Assembly: GCA_021432605.1 (NCBI GenBank)
Contig: MU271150.1
Span: 992,001-1,056,000, forward strand
Direction: 5' to 3'
DNA length: 64,000 nucleotides
Source of the DNA: Coniochaeta sp. PMI_546
Taxonomy: Eukaryota; Ascomycota; Sordariomycetes; Coniochaetales; Coniochaetaceae
Position numbers and translations under genes: made by a program
Part shown: in pieces, positions 12,449 to 24,490 of the stretch
Position numbering within the stretch: position 1 is the stretch's first letter
Layout: each line of letters begins with the position of its first letter
The notes under the pieces: model-generated
The model's input: the letters and a program-made list of their open reading frames with translations, nothing else
What the model was told of the DNA's origin: nothing
Databases searched by the model: none

Positions 12449-15350
12449 ATGGCTTCCAGCAGCAAAGAGGACGGCGATCTGTCTCTCCTCGAGAACGCCG
12501 AGGACTCCCTGGGCAGAAGACGATCACACGATTCCCTATCCTCAGTCAGCACGACCAGCCTCGTCTTCGAGCGCATCAACGAGCGCGTCATGAAGGACAG
12601 TCACTTGAATGAGAAGGAGCAACGTCACGATCCCCTCAACGGAACCCCCTACGCCGACCATGATGACGAAGATTACCTTAAAGACGAGCACAATGCTGCC
12701 TCCGATCTCGAGACCGGACCATTCCTAACCAGTAACAACGATGGCGAGACTGGCACGAAGCACTTTGGCGTACGGCGGATGGACCGAGGGTTGAAGAAGA
12801 TAATCATCATTGTCTCCTCCCTAGTCGTCGTCGGATGGCTCGCCGGCTTGTTTGTGTACGTGTCAACGCAGGCTTACAAGCATCCGTCGCAGATGGACCA
12901 TGACCCAGAGGCAACGGCAATCCGCGGCACCGGGAAACAAATAACGCTCGACCAGATCCAAGGTGGCTTCTGGTATCCTCAACACCATAGCATCAGCTGG
13001 ATTGCTGGCGCAGACGGAGAGGATGGCCTGCTTCTCGAGCGCGGGGCGGCGGGCAAGGACTACCTTGTGGTCGAGGATGTGAGGTCACAAGCCAAGAGCC
13101 GCGACGATATTGCAGTCCAGCAGAGCAAGACTCTCATGACAAAAGGGACATTTGACTACAATGGGAAGGAATACACTCCGAATGACGCAATCCCGAGCAA
13201 AGACTTGCTGCGTGTTTTGCTCATGACGGACCGCCAATCAAACTGGCGACATTCTTCGACTGCTAATTACTGGATTCTCGACGTCCGAACACAGACCGTC
13301 GATCCCCTCGTCCCAGGCGAGCCGAATGCAAGAGTACAGCTTGCCCAGTGGAGCCCTACGAGCGACCAGGTGGTGTATACCATGGACAACGATATCTACG
13401 TACGGCGACTAGGCTACAGTACTGCCAAGAGGGTCACCACGGACGGCGGTGCCGAGGTATTCAATGGTGTGCCTGATTGGGTGTACGAGGAAGAAGTCCT
13501 CGCTTCGGGAACTGCCACTTGGTGGTCGGCTGACGGCAACTACTTTGCCTTCTTGAGGACGAACGAGACCGGCGTTCCAGAATACCCCGTTCAGTATTTC
13601 GTCTCGAGACCAAGTGGCAAACAACCCGAACCCGGGGAGGAAGCTTATCCCGAGGTCAGGCAGATCAAATATCCGAAAGCCGGAAGCCACAATCCTGTGG
13701 TTGACTTGTTCTTCTACGATGTCATCAAGGGGGACGTGTTCGAGGTTGAGATTTCGGGCGGGTTTGCAGACGAGGACAGATTGATCACCACGGTCGTGTG
13801 GGCGGGGAATAAGGAAGTCCTGATCAAGGAGACCAACCGCGTCAGTGATGTGATGCGTGTGGTTCTCGTCGACGTCGCTGCTCGCACCGGCAAGACAGTC
13901 AGGACCATGAACGTCAAGGCTCTCGACGGAGGCTGGTTTGAAATTTCTCAGAAAACGAAATACATTCCCGCAGATGCACATAAAAACCGCCCTGCTGACG
14001 GCTACATCGACACCGTTATCCATGACAATGGCGACCACTTGGCGTACTTCACGCCGCTCGACAACCCCAATCCCATCATGCTGACGTCCGGAAACTGGGA
14101 AGTTGAGAGTGCGCCCTCGGCTGTTGATTTGGACCGCAACCTCGTCTACTTCGTGGGGACGAAGGAGTCTTCCATCCAGCGCCACGTATATAGCGTGCGC
14201 CTCGATGGAAAGGACCTGTCTCCTTTAACGGATACGACCATCGAGGGCTACTACGGCGCCTCTTTCTCCGCCGGCGCTGGTTATATGCTCCTGTCCTACC
14301 ATGGACCGAAGATTCCCTGGCAGAAGGTTGTCAGCACTCCTAGCAATCCCAGCCAGTATGAGCATGTAGTTGAGCAGAACGACGAACTGGCTGAGAGCGC
14401 TAAGAAGTACGAGCTCCCAATCGAGATCTACGGAACCATCAACGTCGACGGTGTTGAGCTGAACTATGTCGAGCGTCGCCCGCCGCACTTTGACGAGAAG
14501 AAGAAATATGCCGTTCTCTTCCAACAATACAGCGGCCCTGGTTCGCAACAAGTAAACAAGAAGTTCAACATCGACTTCCAGTCGTACGTCGCCGCCAACC
14601 TCGGCTACGTCTGCGTTACCGTCGACGGACGCGGCACCGGATTCATCGGCCGCAAGAACCGCGTGCTAGTGCGGGGCGACCTCGGCCACTGGGAGTCTCA
14701 CGACCAGATCGCCGCCGCCAAGATATGGAAGGCCAAGAAGTACGTCGACGGATCGCGGCTCGCCATCTGGGGCTGGTCGTACGGCGGGTTCATGACGCTC
14801 AAGACACTCGAGCAGGATGCCGGAGAGACGTTCAGCTACGGCATGGCTGTCGCGCCCGTGACAGACTGGCGGTTCTATGACAGCATATACACGGAGCGGT
14901 ATATGCTCACGCCGCAGACGAATGCAGACGGGTACTCCAGCAGCGCGATCAGTAACGTGTCGGCACTGTCGCAGAACGTCAGGTTCCTGCTTATGCACGG
15001 CGTTGCGGACGATAATGTGCATATGCAGAACTCGCTTACGCTGCTGGATAAGCTGGACTTGGCGGGCATCGAGAACTACGATGTCCACGTGTTCCCTGAC
15101 AGCGACCACGGCATCTACTTCCACAATGCTAACCGTATCGTGTATGACAGTAAGTTCATAACCTCTCATATCAGGCGAGGACACCCCCAGATCACACTTG
15201 CTGACGTCGATTCCAGAACTAAACAACTGGCTCGTGAATGCCTTCAATGGCGAGTGGCTCAAGATAGCAGACGCCAAGCCCAAGGAATGGAAGTCTGGTT
15301 CGATAGCAAGGGAGCGGCGGAGCCTCGAGGTCCCAAGCCGAGTGTATTAG
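12449..15350 (+). CDS. dapB: vacuolar dipeptidyl aminopeptidase, S9B family (DapB/Dap2/Ste13 type)
   Basis: Two exons: join(12449..15149,15217..15350), 944 aa. It is a type II membrane serine exopeptidase that releases X-Pro/X-Ala dipeptides; the fungal DapB/Dap2 type sits in the vacuolar membrane and the Ste13 type in the late Golgi. A hydrophilic cytosolic tail of ~115 residues precedes one transmembrane helix at about residues 118-139 ('[20 protein letters not shown]'). The DPPIV beta-propeller follows, including the dipeptide-binding 'DWVYEEEVL' motif, and then the alpha/beta hydrolase domain. The catalytic triad is visible: Ser777 in GWSYGG, Asp854 in VADDNVH and His887 in SDHGIYFH. The 67-nt intron near the 3' end restores the expected tail '[14 protein letters not shown]'; reading through it gives an unrelated C-terminus. 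The protein is slightly longer than most DapB because of its N-terminal tail. Confidence 0.95.
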
Positions 15351-15812
15351 ACGAGCGATTCTTGTTCTTTTTGGGATACTCTGGCGTTTACGGACCGAGG
15401 GCATTCAGGGCGTTTGAGTTTTTAATATTTGCATCAGGGTTGACTACAATTGATAATAAGTTTATATATCTCTACGCGCCATCTCAATTTCTCAAGGGCA
15501 ACTTAAGTTGGCTGATCTCGACAACGCAACTTAGTTATCAGTTGGCGCACGTTTGAGCTGATGTCCAGGGCAGTGATGTCAGACGTCGACTGTCAACAAT
15601 GTGCGGCTTGGTGAAGAATCTGTTTCGCCCAGTTTCGTCACACCCTCCTGGAGCCCTCGCAACTTAGAGGACCAGTAATAAGATTTCCAGTCAACTGTAA
15701 TGTGACAGGCAAGTATAGCGTATTGTAAAGATCCCTTTAAACTGATAAACATTGCATTGTTGGTATCTTGGTATCGCGCGTAAACATGGCCAGCGCCGTC
15801 GAACTCGAGTCA
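15351..15812. other. intergenic between convergent dapB and YbjQ-like genes
   Basis: A 3'-to-3' spacer of about 460 nt. No gene or repeat was recognised. Confidence 0.5.
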
Positions 15813-16325
15813 TCACTTGATAAGTTGTGGATAGTCGGCCACAGCAGGATCAACCTTCTCGATCACAGCTGCCGTGCCGTACGCACACACCTGCGCGAAG
15901 CCGCCAAGGTCGGCGGCATCGAACCTCAGCGCGATTACGGCATTCCCGCCACGGCTCTGGGTTTCAGCGACCAGCCTACTGATAGCATCGTTGCGCGCGT
16001 TGTACAGCTGTTTACATGACTTTAGCCGTCGACTCTTTCCTCTTCCGTCTCAGGCCCATGTACATACCATGTCAGTAAACCACTTCAGTTCTCCGCCGGC
16101 GATGCTCTTGACCACCATGCCGAGGCCGGCGGCCCAGTTTCGGCTGCGTACGGTCAGACCGTACACGGCGCCTAGGACTTTGACGACGCGGTAGCCGGGT
16201 ATGTCGTTCATTGTCGAGGTTATCACGCCGTTTGTCTCGGTAAAGCAGTGCAGGTCTTGGATAGAGGCCGGAATGGTGGCTGCTTCGCCAGAAGGGTGGC
16301 TGTCCTTCGATTTGCGGCTGCTCAT
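15813..16325 (-). CDS. YbjQ/UPF0145 (DUF74) family protein
   Basis: Two exons: complement(join(15813..16007,16068..16325)), 150 aa. The family forms a small pentameric 'putative heavy-metal-binding' fold, widespread in bacteria and present in many filamentous fungi; its biochemical role is not settled. The core is complete: 'IPGYRVVKVLGAVYGLTVRS', 'AAGLGMVVKSIAGGELKWFT', then after the 60-nt intron 'YNARNDAISRLVAETQSRGG', 'NAVIALRFDAADLGGFAQV' and 'CAYGTAAVIEK'. The N-terminal ~40 residues are a variable extension. The intron (GTATGT..CAG) shows it is a resident fungal gene and not bacterial contamination. No targeting signal is visible, so a cytosolic location is inferred. Confidence 0.9.
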
Positions 16326-17948
16326 GGCTGTGGTCGATATGTGTGTAACTTAGATGTGTGCTCCTTCTGGATACTCTTGTCTTCTCGAAAATGTTTAGAC
16401 AATTAGAGAAGGAAAATCACCACTGGTGGTTGACATGCTACGTCTTTTTATATATTATTTCTTTTCTCCTATGAGGCATCTTGTCCTCTCGATATCACGA
16501 TTCCAGCCGTCGGCCAAGCTTGAACGCCTACGCATAGCCTTGCCCGTAAGTGGTCAAAGGAAGTACTCGGTACAGCTCCGCCGCAAGCGTTCCGGATCTC
16601 TCATTGGCGCTCCGGGCTTGGCGCGGTTCGGCACCGGCGAAAATCGTATTTCGCGTTTGAGCAAAAATACACTAAAACTGCGGGCCAAGCCGGGTGCCTG
16701 CGTTCGGCAGACCTTCGGCAGACTTGCTTCTACCCCGAATTTGTTGAGATGTGGAAGAAGAGACGTCTGACATTGATAGCGTACCATACCTGACGATATA
16801 TTTTGTGTTCGTCTTGTCGCATGGCCGTGGACCAGCTAATGTGCTCCCTTATCTCTGATACCTGCGGGAGCGAGTGGTATTTGAAAGTTCGGACTGGCGG
16901 TACCTTAATTGTTGGGACCGTATTACGCTCCTTGAGGACAGATTCAGTACTCATGTTACAGTTTGATCGGTTGTTGATTTAAAGTTAGGGCGCCATCAGT
17001 GTTGCCCCGGATGCACCAAGGTAGACACAAGTCAACATGCAGACTGTCATGAGCCTCGGTCGTAGCTTTGCTATCATGGTTGTACAGTAAATGCAGGAAA
17101 CAGCATGATTTCAAGACAACACCTGCCTAATCAAGCAGTGATTCCTCACATCTCTCCCCTTGAAGGAAAGCCCAAACATTACGAACACATTCCCTTTTTT
17201 TTTATCCCCCATTGACAGTGGCTTAGACCCGAGGCTCATTTCACGATTGTAAGTTGCTGACCGTTTAAATCGACGCTTGTCCCATTCGAGCCCTTTCTTT
17301 GCCCGGACTCGATCCTACTTCTACTAAAATCCTCGTATCGATGAAAAGTCGGCCTTATACCCGCAGTCCGCACCAATCGATGTAATCATTGTGATGCGCT
17401 GTACCAGTTTCAAGTGTCTTCTGGTCACATCGAGCAGTGACACCAATGAATCAGCGACGTTCGTATTATGATAGGCCCCGGCAGTTCCGTGCCTTGCTTT
17501 GCAGCAGCTCAGCGGCTCAGCAGCCCAGCCGACATCATGAAGTTGGGGAAGGTGGGACTGAGTGCTGGCTTCTGGCTTATGGCTCCTGTCGGACACGCTG
17601 TGCCGCCATGTTGCCTGCCCAAATTCATGCTGATTCCCAACAAATGTCGCGGCATCCCGTACTCATAGTGTAGTTCGAAGATTATATGCCATTATTCTGT
17701 TGCCTGATCCAGCACTTGACAAAACGAAGCTTCGTCGCATCCCCTTCACCTTCACGCTCGTTGCACAGTGACGTCAATTCTACATAGACGGCTTTGATAG
17801 TGTCTACTAGACATCAAAATCTCTTAACTTTATTTTCCGAGTCCAGGGTCGATTGGTGGCGCCCGTCTTCTTACTCGCCGTTGTGGGTTTTGCGCATCGT
17901 CTATGGAACGGCACGCCCTGCGAGCTTACCGTGGGCGCTCCTCCGACA
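16326..17948. other. gene-free stretch upstream of GT31-like gene
   Basis: About 1.6 kb between divergent genes with no supported coding region. It has a T-rich run near 17193-17202. An in-frame upstream ATG at about 17853 could extend the GT31 protein by 32 residues but gives a poorer N-terminus. Confidence 0.4.
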
Positions 17949-19380
17949 ATGGGGAGCTTGCGCTTCTGCTCGCCCATGCGCCGCCGGCGCTACTTCCGCC
18001 TTCTGATCATCCTCTTGGCCCTCGTCTTGTCCAGCTTAGCTCTATTCGCAGCGATGCTGCCATATGACGCCAAGTTCCGGCTCTGGCTGAACATGCGGGC
18101 TCGAGAGTCGATGTGGACGCCGCGCGCCAGCGACCTCAAATGGCTGTCTAAACCGGCTGCATACCCAGTGGATTGGAAGCGGGACGTTGGCATCATCATG
18201 AAGTCCGGATTTGGAACGCAGCATCGCATCCCGGCGTGGCTTGAGGCAGTCAGGGAGGTGGGCGATCTGGTCTTCATTGCCGACTTTGCGACGAAGCCAG
18301 GAGAGCACTACTCCAAGGACGGACGGCAACTGCCTGTGCATGATGCGGTAGGGACGCTGTTCGGGCAAGGAGTGTTTTCTGGGAGCGACTTGGAGCAGCC
18401 GCGCGCCGAGAAGTACAGGAATATGAGTGCTGCTATTGCGCGGGGTGATGCGGACGCTGCGAAAGAGATGTCAAAGAAATTTGGATGGGAGCTGGATGCT
18501 ATGAAGGTACGTACCTGGCTGAGTCGTGCCAACTCTCAGTGGCCCCGATTGCTAACTCGACTCTGTCCAGTTCATATCCGGCCTCGAACTAGCATACGAA
18601 CAGATGCCTGACAAGAAATGGTACGTCCTAGTAGACGACGATACGTATATCGTGCAGGACTCCATGATCCTCCTCCTCGAGCGGTTGGATCCTGATAAGC
18701 AGTACTATCTCGGCAACCCAGTCGGCAACTGGCTCTGCCGCTTCGCTCACGGCGGCTCCTCGGTCATCATGTCCGGCGCAGCCGTGCGAAACCTCTACAG
18801 CCCTCGCAACGAGCGTATTGTCGCCGAGTCTAATCGCGAATCCCTCACAGAAACATGGGGCGACCGTCTGCTGGCCTCGACCTTCCTCCGTATAGGCGTC
18901 TACCTAGATGAGACCTACATGAATCTGTTCAACGGCGAGCGGCCACTGATCAGCTGGATCAGGGCTGACCGCTTCTGCGCGCCGGTCGTCTCCTTTCACG
19001 GCCTTGCGAATCCGGAGGATATGCGGCAGACCGGCGAGACGTTCAGGAACATTCGCAAGATCGTCCGTTGGATAGATCTTTGGGAGATGAATGGGGCACC
19101 GGCGCCGGAGACATTCAAAAAGAACCCTCTACGGCAGAACTGGGATCACGTTGGCAGATTGGACGAGCGGAGTTGGACAACAACTGATCTGGAATCTGCC
19201 GCTGCATGCCATGCCGCGTGCAAGAAGACGCCGCGGCAGCAGTGTCTGGCTTGGACATGGGACGAGAAAGAGCACAAGTGCCATCGGGCTCCGTGGATGA
19301 TTGTCGGGGCGAAGGCCGAGGGCAAGATAGCGGGATTAAACGAAGGGCGAGTCTCCGCACTTGCCGCGGCGTGCAAGTAG
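17949..19380 (+). CDS. GT31/fringe-like type II membrane glycosyltransferase (DUF604-like)
   Basis: Two exons: join(17949..18506,18571..19380), 455 aa. The chosen ATG gives the classic type II signal-anchor: a short basic tail (MRRRRYFR) then a hydrophobic helix at about residues 17-36, so the catalytic domain should face the Golgi lumen. Fringe/core-1-type features follow: 'VGIIMKSGFGT', 'DLVFIADF', and the metal/nucleotide-sugar motif 'KWYVLVDDDTYIV' with Asp208-210, then 'YYLGNPVGN', 'FAHGGSSVIMSGAAV', 'TWGDRLLASTFLRIGV' and 'PVVSFHGL'. The C-terminal ~80 residues have paired Cys ('CHAACKK', 'QQCLAWTW', 'HKCHRAPW'), a PAN/apple-like tail common in fungal members. The sugar donor and acceptor cannot be told from sequence. 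The intron is 64 nt. Confidence 0.85.
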
Positions 19381-20610
19381 CTGTCTTGGAGCAACAACTA
19401 GATGAGCGACGCGCGCCTTGTAGAACAAATAGAGTTCTGGATTTGACTTCATCCAAGCTTCACTTCGAAAGAGTTAGTCGTTGACGCGCTTGGCGAACTT
19501 GGCAAATCTGGGCAAGCACTAGTCTAAATAATTGTCCAATAAGTTTGCAACTTTTGCGGCGAGGTCCATCTATGCCAAAATCGACCCACCGGAGAGGAAG
19601 TCTTGATGCGAGATCATCCATATTGCATAGTACATATGCAAGACAGATTTGACATCGTCGACTTCATTGAGCGATGTCCAGATTTGCTTTCCGAGATCGA
19701 GGACGCCCCTGCGAAAGCCAACTTGCCTTTAGCGACACACGCTTTGCATCACATGGGCACTTTTGGCCTCTAGTCCTCTCCACCAAAGCGCCATCACGAT
19801 CCACACGTCTCTTATCCTGCGGAAGCGTCCCGTTGTGTGGCGCGGTGTCCTGCATACCAGCGTGTTGGAACCAACAAGCCAATCACAGCCAGGCCCTACT
19901 GCAGCAAAGGTTTCAGTGAAGCGCCAGCCTCTCCGGGGGCCCCTTCCGGTTATGGGTTCAAGACCGGTTTACTATAATCGCAAACACACCGGCTTCAAAC
20001 TCCTGCATCAGCGCGATTACGTGTAGAAGGCCGCTCGATTCTGTTCCCCCGCACTTGACGTCTTATCACAGTCGAGGATCCCTCAGCATGACAGGCCAGG
20101 AACATGTGTAGGTGATACAGCAGCGGTTGACACCTCCCGTGTCGCAGTATACAACTCGCACAGACAGCTCAGCCTTCTCCGGTCACCCGATGGGTGTCTG
20201 TTCCCATGCATAGCTCCGGCAGGACTAACGTTATTGCCTGCCGCGCGTGTATCAGTCGATCCATGCCCATTTCGTAGATTCAATCCGAGGGCCTGCAAGG
20301 AGGTCGCTAGTCTGCCTTGCACCCCACGCTCCATGTGAAGTTGGCGGATGATTAGCGGATTACGGCAAGGAGGTGCCGTTAACTGTTGGGTCGTCTTGGT
20401 AGTATATAACCTGTCCTATGTTCTGCATGAGGAAGATAAAGGTAGACAACCGTTGCTTATAGTTGTTCGGTTCTTAGAGTACTCGTTACCAGTCTTAGAG
20501 TCTGTTCGCACCACTTATTCTTGTCCCGCATTGTCAACCTACCTCTCTGCATTCCGATTCTTCTGTACGCTACAGCTGTTCCTGCTTCTGTTTTACTCAC
20601 GATAGCAACG
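19381..20610. other. gene-free stretch upstream of the large GTPase
   Basis: About 1.2 kb between two plus-strand genes. Only short frames of random appearance are present. Presumably the last few hundred bases carry the GTPase promoter and leader. Confidence 0.4.
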
Positions 20611-23600
20611 ATGACTCAGATTCTTATATCGGTGAGTCGCCCAGCTAGTTCGAGCTTAGACAAGCAGTAGGTTCGAGTATATTCTCTAACAAGTTGTATC
20701 AGTCTCCTCTCCCGCCTCGTGATGCCCTCGCAACATCCTCTAAATCGTCCACTACCACTTCGGTGGTAGCCTTGACTCCTTCAACCGACGATGCCTCGGT
20801 CATCAGTGACGGTAGTATCGACACCGATGTGCCGGTCCAGTCTGTCCGAAGTGTCTCTCAGGCGCCATCACTAGCTTCCCTCGATAGCTTCAACCAGTCT
20901 TTCACTTGGCATTCCCCAAGCCCTGTCCTCCCCTCCGTCGCTAACGAGGGTGATGTGCCGGTACCGTCGATCGAAGCTGTCCCCCTAGCGGGACTGTTCG
21001 CGTCCCACGAGAGTTTCAATGGGTGCTTTGCCTGGCGTTCGCCAAATCCTGGCACTCCAGCCATCTCTCTAAGTCCGCCACCCTCGACTGCCGCCTCGAG
21101 CAGGCCGGTCCACACACCGCGTAGCCATAGCCGATCCGGATCTATCCGCTCGACCGCCATTGATGGTGACATGAGTGCGCTCCGTTTATCGGAATCCTCA
21201 GCCTCTAACGCAGACACTTCAAGCTCCGGTCAAGGCCCAGGAACGCCAAGGACTGCGAGCGTGGAAAGAAGCTCCACGAGGTCCAGCGAGCTGTCGTCTC
21301 CAGGGCAAGCGACACCGACTACTACTGCGACGGATAGTACGGTGCCACGCAGTGCGAACGGGGACATGGCCTCAGGAACGTTCAGTCTAGTTGCCATGCA
21401 GGCAGCTCTCGACCAAGATGTTTCTCGACACCCAGTCACGCCACGGGCAAACAGTGATAGACAACATCTTAGTCCAACCCCAACGGCCCGGGACAGCAGT
21501 CAAAGAAGACGTCGCTCAAGCTCCGCCATAGTGCAACCTCGTCACGAGGTCTCGGACGAGGAACCTCCCGAGAACCGCTTCCACCAGCCGGAGTTCCAGC
21601 AAGCATTTCAGGAAGCCAAACAGCTGATGGCCGACCTTGCGGATGTGCTGAGGTCCAGTCGTCTCCATAATGAACCTGATTCGACGATGAAGAAGCTCTA
21701 CAAGAAAGCCAAGCAGCTGAGAGACTTCACTTGCCCCGACACTCGTACCGTTGGCTTCGTGGGGGACTCGGGCGTCGGCAAGAGCAGCCTCATCAACTCG
21801 CTGCTGGATATCGAGCATCTCGCTAGAACAAGCAGCGGCGGTGAGGCCTGTACTTGCGTCGTTACCGAATATTGCTACCGTCCCGAGCCGGGGTTCGAGA
21901 TCCAGGTAGAGTATTTCTCCCGGGAAGAGCTCGAGAAGCAGATCTCCGAACTGCTAGAGTCGTACAGGCATTATAATATATCGTTTGACGACTTGGAGGA
22001 CGACGAGATCGCAGTCTTCGAGAAGAGGGCGCAGGTAGCCGAAGACACCTTCAGAGCGATGTTCCGTGTCCAGCTGCAGGACATGGAGAGCGTGCTGCTT
22101 GATGAGGACGAAGATGAGGAAGATGTGTTATGTAAACTCATGTCGTGGGTGGACAATTCGCCGCACTCGATCACGGCGAACGAGAGCTTGGCAGATCCCG
22201 AGTCATGCTCGCAACGTCTGATGGAGCTGACATCTGACCTGGCTTCTGGGGACGAGGCATCCTTATGGCCCTTCATTCGTAAGATTAGGTGAGGTGAATG
22301 CTTACTATGGACGCATGTTTCTGGGAACTGACAATGGCAGGGTGTTCTGCAATGCACATATCCTTAGTAAAGGCCTGATTCTCGTTGATCTTCCTGGTAG
22401 GCTCATTACCCTCTGTGGAAGCCTCTTGGTTGGAGTTAACTCCCGTAGGTCTCCGCGATATCAACTCGGCTCGGCGTGGGATCACCGAGAGATATATCCT
22501 GAACTGCGACGAGATATTTGCTGTGTGCAACATCATCCGCGCTATAACGGACGAAGGCGTGATGGCAGTAATCGACCTGGCCAACAAGGCGTCACTTTCT
22601 AACGTGGGCATCATATGCACCCGATCTGATGTAAGTACAGACGTCATCCGTTGTAGTCGTCTCACTCAGAACCGCTGACAGTCGATAACAGGACATCCAA
22701 GCGGAAGAGGCCAAAAAAGACTGGAAAGGCGAACGTGCTAGGACTGTTAGGGCTATACAGAACCTCGTGACTGCTGCGAGGCAGAACGTTCGGAAGATCG
22801 AGGAAGAGGTGAAGGAATATGATGACATGGATCCAGATGAGTTGGTTGAGTGGGAGAAAGACGAGTACATTCGACTCCGCCGACGCGTTGGCGAAGCCAA
22901 GAAGGTGGTCGTTCAACGCGAGTTTGAGTAACTATCCCCTCTTTTCTTGCCCTCAAGTCAGTGTTAACAAGTAGCAGACTCAAGAGCTTTCTCATCAACA
23001 CTAGGAACGAAATCGTCCGTCAGCAGCTGCGGGAAGCATATAAGGATCGAATACCTGGAGGCGACTTGTCGGTGTTCTGTGTGAGCAATACAGACTACTG
23101 GAAGGAGCGACCCCTCCCAAAGGATGTCTCCATTGACTTGCTCGAGTTGAGTGGCATGATTGAAGTACGCAAGCACTGCATCTCCATAGTAGGGGAAAGC
23201 CAGCACCGCGCTGCCACGTTATACATGAAACGGAAGATACCAGCGCTTCTAGACTCACTGCAGCTCTGGGTGCAGTCTGGATCTGGCAGCCTGAGCGCGG
23301 AGAGAAAGAAAGCTATCCGGCAGACGCTTGACAATGTCGAGCGTATCATGCGAAGGGTGCGTATTCATAGCATTGTGTTGATTAACCAGGCTAAGATTTG
23401 GCACAGGGACTGACGGACGCAAACTCAGAGCTGAACAAGACGATGATCAAGGGCCACTTTCTCTCCTTTGTTGCACACTACCAGCATAAGGATATATGGG
23501 CTCAGGGGGCGGCGAATGCGGCGGATGAATGGTCAGGGGTACGTCCGCACCTGTTGCCCTATAATCTCTAGGGAGACTGCTAACTTAGATGACTATGTAG

Positions 23601-24490
23601 TGGCATCACAGTAAGACAGACAAAACATCTCGCGAGCAATTTTGATCGACTGACATTGGCGACAGGTTCATATGCAGCATTCTGCCGGAATTTCGGAGAC
23701 TACAGCACTAGAGCAGCTGGCACTCATAACTGGAACGAAGAGGCTATTGAGTCGATGGTTTTTACACTGTCGCCGAAATGGAGAGAGCTGTGCGCACAGA
23801 TTGAGAGCCAAAGAAGCCATGCCACTGGAATCCTAGAGGAATTGTGCGAAGAAGCAATCAAGACGTTGGGTGAGCTTGATCGTGCCCTCTCCGCAAAAAC
23901 GGGATGCTGATGGAGACCAGAGTCGGAAGACCAGCTCGACGATGACCAAGTCGACGTCTTGGCGAACTCTATACGCACGCACCAGAATCTTCTAGAGTCA
24001 AAGCTGGAAGACTCGTACGAGGAAGTCAAGAAAGACCTCGCGTAAGCTGACGAATCCAGGGCCTCGCAAAGGACGAACCATGCTAACATGTAGCTCAAGG
24101 AGACTGAAAACAGACGTCCTCACAGGGATCCAGACCTCGTTCATCGGCCAGGCGATGAACCCTTCCTACAGAGCTTGTAACCGTGAATCTGGCACCGGAA
24201 GCGACTCCCGACGCAAGACCATCATCAACTGGCGGCTGCGTGGTGAGGACATCTTTGACGAGATGGAAATGCAGCTTAGAGCCCAATTCAGGGACATGGC
24301 CGCGGAGTTCAAGAGCAAACAAGTGCAAGCTACAAGGACGCACTTTGGGGTGATCAAGGAGAATCTCGACATGTTGAGAGATGATCATGTCATCGAGGAG
24401 GCTGAGAGTGATCCCGAGTTCCGGATGAAGGTGGACGAGGAAGTACGCAGGGTCAAGGCTCGGCTCGACAGGCTGATTGCTTGTCTGTGA
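20611..24490 (+). CDS. dynamin/SLIP-GC-like large GTPase
   Basis: Eleven exons: join(20611..20631,20703..22288,22341..22396,22449..22630,22692..22927,22978..23356,23407..23538,23601..23610,23666..23869,23921..24041,24094..24490), 1107 aa. The first exon (7 codons) is the least certain; an ATG at 20694 is an alternative start. Residues ~1-290 are Ser/Thr/Pro-rich and disordered. Then comes a P-loop GTPase domain: G1 GDSGVGKS at about residues 361-368, Thr-containing switch region ('GGEACTCVVTEY'), G3 DLPG (in exon 3/4) and 'NVGIICTRSD' as the G4-like strand. The helical C-terminal half contains 'WHHSSYAAFCRNFG', which matches the 'HW.TYKA.CRR.G' signature of fungal proteins annotated as nuclear GTPase SLIP-GC. 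Exon 8 is only 10 nt. A 51-nt intron (23870-23920) is a multiple of three and carries an in-frame TGA. Function in fungi is unknown; relatives are interferon-type or membrane-remodelling GTPases. Confidence 0.85.

Noticed and set aside
11657-12591. Series of minus-strand open frames that might be a fungal transcription-factor gene
   Set aside because: No Zn2Cys6 cluster, no frame-keeping splice joins and no recognisable middle-homology motif; the region is also the dapB promoter and 5' coding part.
17853-17948. Upstream ATG extending the GT31-like protein by 32 residues
   Set aside because: It would put a second hydrophobic segment before the basic tail and signal-anchor, which the family does not have; the ATG at 17949 gives the normal type II start.
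23908-23910. An in-frame TGA that seems to break the large GTPase gene
   Set aside because: It lies inside a 51-nt stretch with GTGAGC donor, a GCTGAT branch-like site and CCAG acceptor. Removing that stretch keeps the frame and gives ..KTLESEDQLDDD.., so it is an intron whose length is a multiple of three, not a nonsense mutation.
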